Shown here: in pieces, positions 7,112 through 16,343 of the stretch
How positions within the stretch are numbered: position 1 is the first letter of the stretch
Layout of the letters: each line of letters begins with the position of its first letter
Source: JBCBEX01 sp038528235
GTDB taxonomy: Bacteria > Bacteroidota > Rhodothermia > Rhodothermales > Rubricoccaceae
Direction of reading: 5' to 3'
Length of the DNA stretch: 34,095 nt
NCBI GenBank assembly: GCA_038528235.1
Contig: JBCBEX010000047.1
Span: forward strand, 1 to 34,095
Made by a program: the position numbers and the translations under genes
Notes under the pieces: generated by a model
What the model saw: only the letters and a program-made list of their open reading frames with translations
Told to the model about the DNA's origin: nothing
Database searches by the model: none

Positions 7112-8704
7112 ATGCCTCGCGTTCTCATCACCGACAACCTCGCGCCGGTCTGCCACGACCGCCTCGCCCAGAATGGCATCGACTTCGAGGTGCATCTCAA
7201 GAAGTCTGAGGACGAACTCGCCGCCCTCGCAGGCGACTTCGACGGGTGGATCATCCGCAGCGGGACGACCATCACCGCGAACTTGATCGATCATGCGACA
7301 AAGCTTCAGGTGATCGGGCGAGCAGGCGTCGGCGTGGACAACATCGACCTGGAGGCGGCAACGCGGAAAGGCATCCTCGTTGTCAACGCCCCCGACGGCA
7401 ACACGATCTCGACGGCTGAGCACACGTGCGCGATGATGCAGGCGCTCGCGCGGCGCATCCCACACGCGCACGCCTCGGTGACGGCAGGCGAGTGGGCGCG
7501 CAAGCAGTTTTCCGGCGCCGAGCTCTTGGGCAAGACGCTCGGCGTGGTCGGCGTTGGCAAGATCGGGCGGGCGGTAGCGCAGCGGATGCAGGGTTTCGAG
7601 ATGCGCGTGCTCGGCTTCGACCCGGTGCTTGGCGAGGACGCCGCCCGTCGCCACGGGATCGACCTCGTAGACCTGCCGACGCTGTTCGCCGAGAGCGACT
7701 ACATCACGGTCCACACGCCTCTCAACGACGGCACACGCGGGCTTCTCAACGCCGAGACGCTCGCCCAGTGCAAGGACGGCGTCCGGCTCGTCAACTGCGC
7801 ACGCGGTGGCATCATCGACGAGGCGGCGTTGCTCGACGCGCTCCAAAGCGGCAAAGTGGCCGGGGCCGCCCTCGACGTGTTCTCCGAGGAGCCGCTGAGC
7901 GAAGCGTTGTTAAAGCTTGTCCGACATCCGAAGGTCGTCGCCACGCCGCACATCGCCGCGTCCACGGGCGAGGCGCAGGAGAAGGTGGCCGTGCAGATCA
8001 CCGAGCAGGTCGTGCGTGCGCTCAAAGGCGAGCCGGTCTCGACGCCCGTCAACGCTGGTGCCCTCCGCGCCGCCGCACAGCCTGAGGCCAAGCCCTTCCT
8101 CGACCTTGCCGACCGCTTGGGACAGATCGCAAGCCAACTCGTGGACGGCAGCCTCCGGCGCATCACCGTGCGGAGCTACGGCGAGGCGCTGCACCGCTAT
8201 GCCGAAGTGCTTACCGTCGCGGCGCTGCGCGGCGTGATGGCGCGCTGGAGCCCGGAGCCCGTGAACCTCATCAACGCGAACACCCTAGCCCGTGAGATGG
8301 GCTTGCAGACGAGCGAAGAGTGGCGCACCAGTTCAGGGGACTACGACTACCCGAACCTGGTCGAGGTGATCGTGGAGACGGCGCAGCGCACGCGCTCGGT
8401 GATCGGGACCGTCCGGGCGCCGGGCGATGGGCGCCTCGTAGGGCTTGATGGCTACCGCTTCGAGGGCAAGCCCACTGGGCACCTCTTGTTCTATCGCAAC
8501 GTGGACCGGCCCGGCATGCTCGCGACCGTCGGAGGCATTCTCGCAGAAGCTGAGGTCAACATCGCGGCGCTCGCGCTCGGACGCAGTGGCCTCGGCTCGA
8601 TGGCGCTCACGGTGATCTCGACCGATGAGGGCGTCCCCGCCGAAGTGCGCCGCCGCGTTGAGGCGATCGAGGGGGTTGAAGACGTGCGCCTCGTGGCTGT
8701 GTAG
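7112..8704 (+). CDS. serA: D-3-phosphoglycerate dehydrogenase
   Basis: First enzyme of serine synthesis, oxidising 3-phosphoglycerate to 3-phosphohydroxypyruvate with NAD+. 530 aa, the long form: split substrate domain (1-98 and about 285-315), Rossmann domain with GVGKIG at 147-152 and Asp170 for NAD, an allosteric-substrate-binding domain (about 325-455), and a C-terminal ACT domain (HLLFYRNVDRPGMLATVGGILAEAEVNI onward). Catalytic residues are Arg231 (NCARGG), Glu260 (SEEP) and His280 (TPHIAAST). The ACT domain suggests serine feedback, but that is family knowledge. The ATG at 7112 follows the 8-bp repeat array with no visible ribosome-binding site. Monocistronic; no serC or serB is nearby. 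Confidence 0.96.
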   Translation: MPRVLITDNLAPVCHDRLAQNGIDFEVHLKKSEDELAALAGDFDGWIIRSGTTITANLIDHATKLQVIGRAGVGVDNIDLEAATRKGILVVNAPDGNTISTAEHTCAMMQALARRIPHAHASVTAGEWARKQFSGAELLGKTLGVVGVGKIGRAVAQRMQGFEMRVLGFDPVLGEDAARRHGIDLVDLPTLFAESDYITVHTPLNDGTRGLLNAETLAQCKDGVRLVNCARGGIIDEAALLDALQSGKVAGAALDVFSEEPLSEALLKLVRHPKVVATPHIAASTGEAQEKVAVQITEQVVRALKGEPVSTPVNAGALRAAAQPEAKPFLDLADRLGQIASQLVDGSLRRITVRSYGEALHRYAEVLTVAALRGVMARWSPEPVNLINANTLAREMGLQTSEEWRTSSGDYDYPNLVEVIVETAQRTRSVIGTVRAPGDGRLVGLDGYRFEGKPTGHLLFYRNVDRPGMLATVGGILAEAEVNIAALALGRSGLGSMALTVISTDEGVPAEVRRRVEAIEGVEDVRLVAV

Positions 8705-9279
8705 CTCGCATGGCAGCGTAGCCCGAAAAAAATGCGACAACTGGGGGACAAATAGATGCATGCCCCTGAATCCGGCTTGAGGGAATGGTCCCGGGCGCGT
8801 AGGTTGCGCTGAGTCCGAGTTGTGCTCGAACAAGACCTGGCAATCCACTAGGATGGCTTGGGGCGATCCCCGGGGCCAGGTCTATGGCGAGCGTCTGTCC
8901 CGGGCTCGTCCGCTCGAGGGAACCTCCACAGTGCCTTGACACCCTTTGAGGGCTCCCTCTATATTCGCCACGCTCAAGTCCGCAATACTCTCGTAACCCC
9001 GATCCGCGCGCATCCTCGATACTGCCCCTCTTCGCCCCACCGTTCACTCGTGCTGCGCTTCGGCAACGCACACCGGGTCCGGGGCACGCGCGCGGCTTCG
9101 CCCTTAACCTTGCACCGCCACTAGGTTCACCCCGCCGCACTACGGCGACTCGCGTGTTTTGGTTACGTTGGTCTTCCAACTGCACCACGCGCCGCTCGTA
9201 CGACCATCCACCCCTTGGAAGCGGAGCGTCCTAGCTGGCATTCGTCCTTCACCCCAGACCACCATCACGGAGGTAGCAT
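8705..9279. other. intergenic region: serA 3' end, promoter and long leader of the receptor operon
   Basis: About 575 bp without a convincing gene. It contains a nested dyad (AGACCTGGC at 8833-8841 with GCCAGGTCT at 8875-8883, enclosing GGGG-CGAT-CCCC) lacking a T tract, the promoter at 8936-8965, and a leader of about 300 nt. GC-rich and without repeats, it could hold a regulatory RNA structure; nothing matching a known riboswitch class was recognised. Confidence 0.6.
8936..8965 (+). promoter_or_regulatory. promoter of the TonB receptor operon
   Basis: TTGACA at 8936-8941 and TATATT at 8960-8965, 18-bp spacer, followed by CG. It fits the general sigma70 consensus and approximates the Bacteroidota -7 form TAnnTTTG. 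It is the best promoter match in the window. Transcription would begin near 8972, leaving about 300 nt of leader before the receptor start at 9280. Confidence 0.7.
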
Positions 9280-12200
9280 ATGTACCGTACTGCGAGTACG
9301 CTGATGCTGTTGCTGTTGCTTGCCGCGCCGCTCACGGCGCTTGCGCAAGGCACCGGCAAGATTTCAGGCATCGTCACCGATAACGCAGGCGATCCCTTGC
9401 CTGGTGCCAACGTCGTTATCGACGGTACCACGCTTGGGGCCGCCACCAACATCGATGGCGAGTACGTCATCCTAGGCGTGCCCATCGGCACCTACAACGT
9501 GACGGCCTCCTTCGTGGGCTTCGCGTCGGTCACCATCGAAGGGGCGGAGGTGAACTCGGGGTTCACGCGCATCCTCGACTTCGAGTTAGGGTCCAATGAC
9601 ATCATGGACGAAATCGTGGTCGAATACGAGCGCCCGCTCATCCAGAATGACGCCATTGGCGCGCCCACCGTCGTCTCAGGCGAGGAGATCGAGAATCTCC
9701 CGGTCCGTGGCGTTGGCGCGGTGACGGCGCTCCAGACGGGCGTTGTGAGTGAGGCCGACTCGGATGACCTGTTCATCCGTGGTGGCCGCGGCGAGGAAGT
9801 CGTTTACTTCGTGGACGGCGTCAAGGTGACGAGCAGCGCCCGCCTCAACGTCAACCAGCAGGCGATCGCCGAGCAAGAGATGCTCCTCGGCACGATCCCG
9901 GCCCGGTATGGCGACGTGCAGTCCGGCGTAGTCTCGATCACGACCAAATCGGGCGGTGTGGACTACTTCGGGTCGCTCGAACTCATCACGAGCGAGGTGC
10001 TCGACAACTACGGCTTCAATACGGGGACGATCTCGCTCGGTGGCCCGCTGGTCCCGAGCCCGGGCGCTGCCGACAAGGCTAGCTTCTTCCTCTCAGTAGG
10101 AGGCCTGACCCAGACGGACCAAAACCCCTACGGGCGTGACTTCGTCGAGTTGTCGGACGCCGCGTTCGACCAGCTCCTCGCCGCCCCTCAGCTCTTTGAG
10201 GTAGTGAACGAGGACGGCACCAGCCGCTTCATCCCGGTCCCGGACGCCGTCGTAGCAGGCACGGCTGGCCAGGACATCCTGGACAACCCAGCAGCCTTCG
10301 GCATCGAACTGGGTGAGGGCGAGACCCTGCTCCAAGAGACGGGCACCACGTTCCCGCGCATCATCGATGCAACCGAAACGATCACGGGTGACCAGTACGA
10401 GCGCGTCGACACGAAGGACAATCCGTTCCGCAGCCTCACCGTTGACGGCAACCTGACGTTCAACCCGGTCAACTCGGCGACGGTGCGGTTGGGCGGCAAC
10501 TTCAACCAGGACTACGACGAGTCCTACTCGTACGCGAGTGGCTTCTTCAACCGCAACCGCTTCTTCATTCGGGAGACCGATAGCTGGCGCGTCTTCGGTA
10601 ACTACCGCCAGCGCCTCGGCGACGCCGCCTTCTTCCAGGTCCAGGGCGAGTTCAGCAGCTTCGAGACCGTGCTGTTCCCGAATGGCTTCAGTGGAGACGT
10701 GGAGGACATGCTGCGTTACGGCGACATCTCCGACCCGGTGAACGAGGTCGCGGCGCGCTACATCCGCTTTGAGGGCGGCGTGGCAACGCCTCCGCTAGAC
10801 GGCAACTTCGGTTCGGTGGTTGGAGATAGCTACGGCCTGTTCAACAACCCGGGCAACGTGGCTGCCTACGACACCTACGACCGTCGCGACGAGACGCGCC
10901 TCCGCTTCTCTGGCTTCGGTACGGCCCAGCTCGGCGTGCACCAGATCGAGTTCGGTGGTGAGTTTGAAACCGAGACGCGCCGCCGCTTCCGCTTCACGAA
11001 CGGCTCGCGCCTCGCGCAGTTCGTCAACGACCCGAACGACCCGTTCGCACCGGGTGCCGAAGGCCTCACCGAGGGTGGTGCTAGCGCCTACGACGAACTC
11101 GGCTTTAGCGACTTCTCGCAGCGCGGCCCGACGCTCTACTACGGCTACAGCTTCAACGGCCTCCGCGAAGTGGACGACCAAAACGTCGCGAACTTCTTCG
11201 ATACGGCCTACGAAGGCGACGACAAGTACGACATCGCGCCGCACAAGCCGCTCTACTACGGGGGCTATATCTCTGACAAGATCGAGTTCCGTGATCTCGT
11301 GCTCCAACTCGGCCTCCGTGTGGATGTCTTCGACAACAACACCGTAGTGCCCCTCGATCTCTACGCTCCGTTCCCGATCGTGCGCGCTGGCAACGGTGTG
11401 CTCACGGATCCGAACGAAGATCTCTTCCAGGGAGACGGCTTCCAGCGCCCGGGCAACATCGACGATGACTTCGCTGTCTACTTCGGGGACGATGGCGGCA
11501 TCGTGGCCTACCGTGACCTCGAAGGCAACTTCTTCGACGAGAACGGGACCAGCATCAACAGCAACGACATCGGTGACCTCGTCTTCAACGTGGGCGGCCA
11601 GACGTCCTCGCTGGGTGGGACGACCCCTGAGTTGGTCGACTACGAGGCTCAGGTGACCGTGATGCCCCGCGTTGGCGTCAGCTTCCCGGTCACCGACCGG
11701 GCGCTCTTTTTCGCGAGCTACAACGTGACGAGCCAGCGTCCTACGGTTGGGTCGTTCGCGTCGCTCAACCGATACATCGACCTCGAGAGCGCGTTCATCA
11801 ACAACCCGAACCTCAAGCCGGAGCGCACGACCCAGTATGAACTGGGCTTCCGCCAGCGCCTCGGCGAGCGCGCCGCACTCACGATCTCTGGCTTCTACCG
11901 GACGCAGGAGAACAAGATCAACGTTCGCGAGGTGCAGTTCAGCGAGCTCGGGTACTTCACGTACCTGAACACGGACTTCACCACCACGAAGGGTATGGAA
12001 CTGGGCTTCGACCTGCGTCGGACCAACAACCTGGCCCTCGACGTGAACTACACCCTCTCGTTCGCACAGGGGACCGGCTCCTCGGGCCTCTCCTCCTTCA
12101 CGGCGGCCTTCCGCGATGGCATCATTCCAGAGACCATCTTCCCGCTGGACTTCGACCGGCGCCACGTCTTCACGGCGTCCATCGACTACCGCCTCGGGAA

Positions 12201-12717
12201 CGACGAAGGGCCCCAGGTGCTAGGCGCTAGCATCCTGGAGAATTTTGGCGTCAACCTCCTGGCACAGGTGCAGAGTGGTCAGCCCTTCACGTCTCGCGAG
12301 ATCCGCGATGCTCCGCTGACCTCAGACATCAACGTGGGCGACGTCATTGGTTCGCCGAACAGCGTCACGATGCCCACGACGGCTGAGTTGAACCTCAAGG
12401 TCAACCGCGTCTTCGACCTCGGCTTCGGCGGTGCGCAGCTGAACGCGTACTTCTGGATCCTGAACCTCCTCGATCAGGAGATCATTGCCAACGTCTACCG
12501 CACGACGGGACAGCCTGACGAAGACGGCTTTGGCAGCTACGACGCGTTCCAGGGCACAGCCACCCGCGTGGCAGGCGTCCCTGACTTCCTCTACGACGAA
12601 GCCTACATCGCCTCCCCGGTGATTGTGGCCCGCGACGAGTTTACCTCCGCAGCTGCAGGCTCGCGGTTCTACGGCCAGCCTCGTCGGTTCCGCCTAGGGC
12701 TCCTCTTCAGCTTCTAA
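9280..12717 (+). CDS. TonB-dependent receptor with carboxypeptidase-D-like N-terminal domain
   Basis: 1145-aa outer-membrane transporter energised by TonB/ExbBD. Signal peptide about 1-22 (MYRTASTLMLLLLLAAPLTALAQ); carboxypeptidase-regulatory-like beta-sandwich about 26-105 (GKISGIVTDNAGDPLPGANV); possible TonB box at DEIVVEYERP; plug domain about 115-225 (LPVRGVGAVTALQTGVV, FIRGGRGEEVVYFVDGV, ARYGDVQSGVVSI); the rest is the 22-strand barrel ending in an aromatic-terminated strand (FRLGLLFSF). A clear Shine-Dalgarno GGAGG at 9269-9273 sits 6 nt before the ATG. Domain layout resembles SusC/RagA and related CarboxypepD_reg receptors, but no SusD gene follows; a T9SS cargo and a PorV-like gene follow instead. 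Substrate unknown. Confidence 0.95.
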   Translation: MYRTASTLMLLLLLAAPLTALAQGTGKISGIVTDNAGDPLPGANVVIDGTTLGAATNIDGEYVILGVPIGTYNVTASFVGFASVTIEGAEVNSGFTRILDFELGSNDIMDEIVVEYERPLIQNDAIGAPTVVSGEEIENLPVRGVGAVTALQTGVVSEADSDDLFIRGGRGEEVVYFVDGVKVTSSARLNVNQQAIAEQEMLLGTIPARYGDVQSGVVSITTKSGGVDYFGSLELITSEVLDNYGFNTGTISLGGPLVPSPGAADKASFFLSVGGLTQTDQNPYGRDFVELSDAAFDQLLAAPQLFEVVNEDGTSRFIPVPDAVVAGTAGQDILDNPAAFGIELGEGETLLQETGTTFPRIIDATETITGDQYERVDTKDNPFRSLTVDGNLTFNPVNSATVRLGGNFNQDYDESYSYASGFFNRNRFFIRETDSWRVFGNYRQRLGDAAFFQVQGEFSSFETVLFPNGFSGDVEDMLRYGDISDPVNEVAARYIRFEGGVATPPLDGNFGSVVGDSYGLFNNPGNVAAYDTYDRRDETRLRFSGFGTAQLGVHQIEFGGEFETETRRRFRFTNGSRLAQFVNDPNDPFAPGAEGLTEGGASAYDELGFSDFSQRGPTLYYGYSFNGLREVDDQNVANFFDTAYEGDDKYDIAPHKPLYYGGYISDKIEFRDLVLQLGLRVDVFDNNTVVPLDLYAPFPIVRAGNGVLTDPNEDLFQGDGFQRPGNIDDDFAVYFGDDGGIVAYRDLEGNFFDENGTSINSNDIGDLVFNVGGQTSSLGGTTPELVDYEAQVTVMPRVGVSFPVTDRALFFASYNVTSQRPTVGSFASLNRYIDLESAFINNPNLKPERTTQYELGFRQRLGERAALTISGFYRTQENKINVREVQFSELGYFTYLNTDFTTTKGMELGFDLRRTNNLALDVNYTLSFAQGTGSSGLSSFTAAFRDGIIPETIFPLDFDRRHVFTASIDYRLGNDEGPQVLGASILENFGVNLLAQVQSGQPFTSREIRDAPLTSDINVGDVIGSPNSVTMPTTAELNLKVNRVFDLGFGGAQLNAYFWILNLLDQEIIANVYRTTGQPDEDGFGSYDAFQGTATRVAGVPDFLYDEAYIASPVIVARDEFTSAAAGSRFYGQPRRFRLGLLFSF

Positions 12718-12726
12718 CGACCTCGC

Positions 12727-12767
12727 CGCAGGCATGGCAGCCTCCTCACGGTGGTGCCATGCCTGCG
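12727..12767 (+). other. intercistronic hairpin between receptor and cargo genes
   Basis: Perfect 13-bp stem (12727-12739 CGCAGGCATGGCA with 12755-12767) and a 15-nt loop, 10 nt after the receptor stop. No T tract follows, so it is more likely an mRNA-stability or processing element that sets unequal expression within the operon than a full terminator. Confidence 0.6.
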
Positions 12768-12808
12768 TGTCCAACTCTGTCCTCCTCTAGCGACACCCAC
12801 CCATATTC

Positions 12809-15800
12809 ATGCGATATCTCCTTCTGGCGGCCTTGGGCATCGCTCTGACGGCTGGAGTGGCTCCAGCTACTCAGGCTCAGGCCCCTGGCAACTGCCAAAC
12901 TGGTGTGGCGCAGCGTGACCTCGACGTCAACAACGTCCGGGCGCGCATGTACAACATCGGTAACCTCTTCTGGCGCTCGACCGACCCGGTCTACACGGTG
13001 CCAGCATCGGGTACGACCAACTCTATCTTCGCAGCCGGCATTTGGGTCGGCGGCCTCATCGACGGTGAGCTCCGCATGGCGGGCTCGACCTACGGACCGT
13101 TCGAGTTCTGGCCTGGCCCCCTCAACGAGGACGGCACGCTCCCGGACCCCAACGACTGTGCTCAGTTCGACCGGCTCTACAAAGTGAGCCGTGCTGACAT
13201 TCTTGCCTTCGAGGCAGGCACAGCCCTCGCTCCTGACCTACGTGACTGGCCTTCCGAACTCGGCGCGCCCGTTCTCGCGGCAGCTAACAACGGCTTCGAC
13301 GACGATGGCGACGGTCTCGTTGACGAGGGCACGGATGGTCTTGACAACGACGGTGACGGTCGCGTGGACGAGCGCGACGAAACTGAGCGCGCCGATCCTG
13401 ACGTACGCCAAGCAGGTGGCCTTTCCTCCTACGACCTCGCTGCGGGGGATCGCCCCGATATCATCGGCGACCAGGGCATCTGGTGGGTCATGAACGACGT
13501 GGGCAACCGCCACCAGCGGACGGGGAGCCCGCCGATCGGCCTTGAAATCCAGGCGCAGGCCTTTGCCTTCGCTCGCGCTGACGCTCTCAACGACGTCACG
13601 TTCTACAAGTACAAGTTCATCTATCGCGGGTCACAGCCGCTCGAAGAAGCCTACCTGACGCTCTTCGTGGATGCTGACCTGGGTAACGAGTTTGAGGACG
13701 ACTATATCGGGAGCGACCCTGAACTCGGCGTAGGCTACATCTACAACGCCGACAACGAAGACGAGGGCGGCTACGGTGTACCGCCTCCGGCTCTGGGCTA
13801 CGACTTCTTCCAAGGCCCGATCGTAGACGAGGACTTCCCGGGTGTCGGTGACGATATGGCACCGGATACCCTGGGTATGACCTCGTTCGGCTATTTCAAC
13901 AACGGGGCATGCGACGACTTGTGTGACCCGCAGGACGCCCAGCAGTACTACAACTACATGACAGGCCGCTGGAAAGACGGCCAGCCATGGACAGAGGGCA
14001 GCACAGGCCGCGGCGGCTCGGTGCCAGTTGACTATGTCTACCCGGGCTTCCCCGGTGAGTACTGGAGCGAGCTCTGCCCGGAGACCCCGAACTGTGGTGA
14101 CCCGGTGCCGCCGAGTGACCGTCGCTTCTTCCAGACGACGGGTCCGTTCACGATCAATCCTGGCGATGTCCAGGAAATCACGTTCGGTATCGTCTGGGCA
14201 ACGGGCTCGGACAACATCGGGTCGGTTTCGGCCATGCTCGCCGCAGACCAGCTTGCTCAGACAGCCTTCGACGTGGACTTCGAGCTCCCGCTCCCGCCTC
14301 CGCCGCCGGCGCTCAGCGTGTCTGAGCTGAACGGCGAGGTCGTCCTCTCTTGGAGCTATGATCCGTCGTCGAGCAACTACCTCGGTACCTACGAGGTCAA
14401 TGACCCGTTCTTGGCCAACCGGGACGATGTGACCGACAGGACATACAACTTCCAGGGCTTCAACGTCTACCAGTTCGACAGCCCTGAGGACGCGACCCCA
14501 ACACGGATCGCTACCTACGACATCGTGGACGGTGTGACCCAGCCGATCGACCGGGCGCTGGATGCTACGACGGGTGAGTTCTTCCCATTCATCGCAGCGT
14601 TTGGTACGGACTCGGGCCTGCAGTACTACCAGGCTATCACCAACCTGACCAACTACCAGGACTTCTACTACGGAGTGTCGGCGTATGCCTTCAATGACGA
14701 CTCCATTCCGAAAGTCTTGGAAGGCCAAATCCGCCGCATCACGGTGCGTCCGCGCGACGTGTTTGCAGCAAACAACGGCAACCAGGTTCAGATTGGCGGC
14801 GCCACCGAGCTCGTCCGACTCACGGACGATCCCGGACGTGGCTCCCTCGCCGTGTTGAACGCTGCAGTGGTAGACCCCTTCGCGGTAGACGTCAACGCCA
14901 CCTACTCGGTGCGTGTAGTCGAGCTACCGGGTGCTGAAGAGGGCGATGTCATCTTCTCGTACGACATTCTACGCGGTGAGGAACTGCTCTTCGATGGTAC
15001 GGAGTTCGTCAACCTGACAGGTCGCGCACCGTCTCCACTTGAAGTCGTCCAAGACGGCATCGCATTCCTTACTTCCAGTCTGCCGGCCTCCGTTCCTGCA
15101 GCTGACCGTGATGAGGACAACCCGGATCTTCCAGGCCCCCCCGCCATCTCCGGTGCTGGTGCTGGTATCGTTGAAATCAGCAACCCCAGCGGCGATGTCT
15201 GTGCCGACGATGATGCCGGATGTGACACCTATGGTGGCAACACCGTCTGGCATGACCCGTCGGATGACTACTACATTTCGAGTGGCGGCGCTGCCGGTGC
15301 TCTCGGTGATCTTTCTCTGAACGCAGATATCGCTGCGCCGGATGACTTCGAGATCCGGTTCACTGAGGAATGTGCCACGCCAGGCAACTGTTACGGGGTT
15401 TACCTGTCGTCTCGCGACGGTGAGATCCTCAGCGTTCCGTTCGAAATCTGGAACGTGAGAGCCACGCCGGATGACCCCTCGGACGATATCCAGATGATCC
15501 CGTACTTCCGTGAGTCTGGCGATGCCCCTGTGACGGACTTCGCCAACACGTTCCCGGGTACGGACAACTGGGCAGACGGACCGGGGGCACCGGTTACGGA
15601 GCGCCTGTTCATGTACATGCCGGACCGCCCCGATGGCTACGCCCAGTTCAACGAGGCCGCTCGCGGCTTCGGCGGGGCAGGCGCGCTGTACGATCGTGAC
15701 GGTGACAGCGACAGTCAGGTCGACCTCGGGAATGACGGCAATGAGTGCCGTCTCCAGGGCATGTTTACGGACTTCTGCTACCTAGGTGGAGGGGGCGACC

Positions 15801-16309
15801 GTGGCAACTCGGTCATTAACAACCTAGTGTTTGCAGATGCGAACGGCAGTGGCACCACGCCCCCGGCGGGTACCGTGGTGCGCATCGTCATGACGAAGCC
15901 CTTCCTCACCGAAGGCGACATCTTCACGATTGCCGGTTCGTCCGTGGGCTCTACGCCCAGCACGGAGGAAAGCCTGGCTGAAGCAGTCGACAACATCTAC
16001 ATCTCGCCCAACCCCTACCGCGGCGAGTCTAGCTATGAAGTTGGCGGTGAGAACCGTGTGGCTCGCTTCATCAATCTGACGGAGCGCTCCACCATCCGCA
16101 TCTTCACCCTGGCCGGCACGCTCATCCGCACGTTACAAACCAACGGGCCTGAGTTCGACTGGGACCTCAACACGGAAGCCGGTCTGCCGGTCGCAAGCGG
16201 GATGTACCTCATCTACGTAGAAGCGAAGAACGACGCAGGCGAGGTAGTCGGCGAGAAGGTGCTCAAGTTTGGCGTCGTGCAACGCGAAATCCAGCTGAAC
16301 AACTTCTAA
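12809..16309 (+). CDS. large secreted T9SS cargo protein, function unknown
   Basis: 1166 aa. Signal peptide about 1-24 (MRYLLLAALGIALTAGVAPATQAQA). Residues 162-189 hold two acidic calcium-loop motifs (DDDGDGLVDE and DNDGDGRVDE), of the thrombospondin type 3 kind. A proline stretch near 490-500 precedes a fibronectin III-like segment (ALSVSELNGEVVLSWSYDP). The last 90 or so residues (NIYISPNPYRGESSYE ... TIRIFTLAGTLIRTL ... GLPVASGMYLIYVEAK) match the type A T9SS sorting domain, so the protein should cross the outer membrane via T9SS and be surface-attached or released. No catalytic motif recognised. Sits 91 bp after the receptor and 34 bp before the PorV-like gene; likely co-transcribed and functionally coupled to both. 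Confidence 0.88.
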   Translation: MRYLLLAALGIALTAGVAPATQAQAPGNCQTGVAQRDLDVNNVRARMYNIGNLFWRSTDPVYTVPASGTTNSIFAAGIWVGGLIDGELRMAGSTYGPFEFWPGPLNEDGTLPDPNDCAQFDRLYKVSRADILAFEAGTALAPDLRDWPSELGAPVLAAANNGFDDDGDGLVDEGTDGLDNDGDGRVDERDETERADPDVRQAGGLSSYDLAAGDRPDIIGDQGIWWVMNDVGNRHQRTGSPPIGLEIQAQAFAFARADALNDVTFYKYKFIYRGSQPLEEAYLTLFVDADLGNEFEDDYIGSDPELGVGYIYNADNEDEGGYGVPPPALGYDFFQGPIVDEDFPGVGDDMAPDTLGMTSFGYFNNGACDDLCDPQDAQQYYNYMTGRWKDGQPWTEGSTGRGGSVPVDYVYPGFPGEYWSELCPETPNCGDPVPPSDRRFFQTTGPFTINPGDVQEITFGIVWATGSDNIGSVSAMLAADQLAQTAFDVDFELPLPPPPPALSVSELNGEVVLSWSYDPSSSNYLGTYEVNDPFLANRDDVTDRTYNFQGFNVYQFDSPEDATPTRIATYDIVDGVTQPIDRALDATTGEFFPFIAAFGTDSGLQYYQAITNLTNYQDFYYGVSAYAFNDDSIPKVLEGQIRRITVRPRDVFAANNGNQVQIGGATELVRLTDDPGRGSLAVLNAAVVDPFAVDVNATYSVRVVELPGAEEGDVIFSYDILRGEELLFDGTEFVNLTGRAPSPLEVVQDGIAFLTSSLPASVPAADRDEDNPDLPGPPAISGAGAGIVEISNPSGDVCADDDAGCDTYGGNTVWHDPSDDYYISSGGAAGALGDLSLNADIAAPDDFEIRFTEECATPGNCYGVYLSSRDGEILSVPFEIWNVRATPDDPSDDIQMIPYFRESGDAPVTDFANTFPGTDNWADGPGAPVTERLFMYMPDRPDGYAQFNEAARGFGGAGALYDRDGDSDSQVDLGNDGNECRLQGMFTDFCYLGGGGDRGNSVINNLVFADANGSGTTPPAGTVVRIVMTKPFLTEGDIFTIAGSSVGSTPSTEESLAEAVDNIYISPNPYRGESSYEVGGENRVARFINLTERSTIRIFTLAGTLIRTLQTNGPEFDWDLNTEAGLPVASGMYLIYVEAKNDAGEVVGEKVLKFGVVQREIQLNNF

Positions 16310-16343
16310 GCCAAGCAACCTGTAAACTCTAACGCTCACCGTT

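Noticed and set aside
6950..7846. Minus-strand ORF of 298 codons opposite the start of serA
   Set aside because: Antisense to a clear serA; the part outside serA is built from the 8-bp repeat.
8833..8883. Nested dyad after serA as an intrinsic terminator
   Set aside because: No T tract follows on either strand and it lies about 130 bp beyond the stop.
10795..12165. Minus-strand ORF of 456 codons inside the TonB receptor
   Set aside because: Antisense shadow; the receptor reading is supported by signal peptide, plug and barrel.
13631..14728. Minus-strand ORF of 365 codons inside the T9SS cargo gene
   Set aside because: Antisense shadow of a gene with signal peptide and sorting domain.
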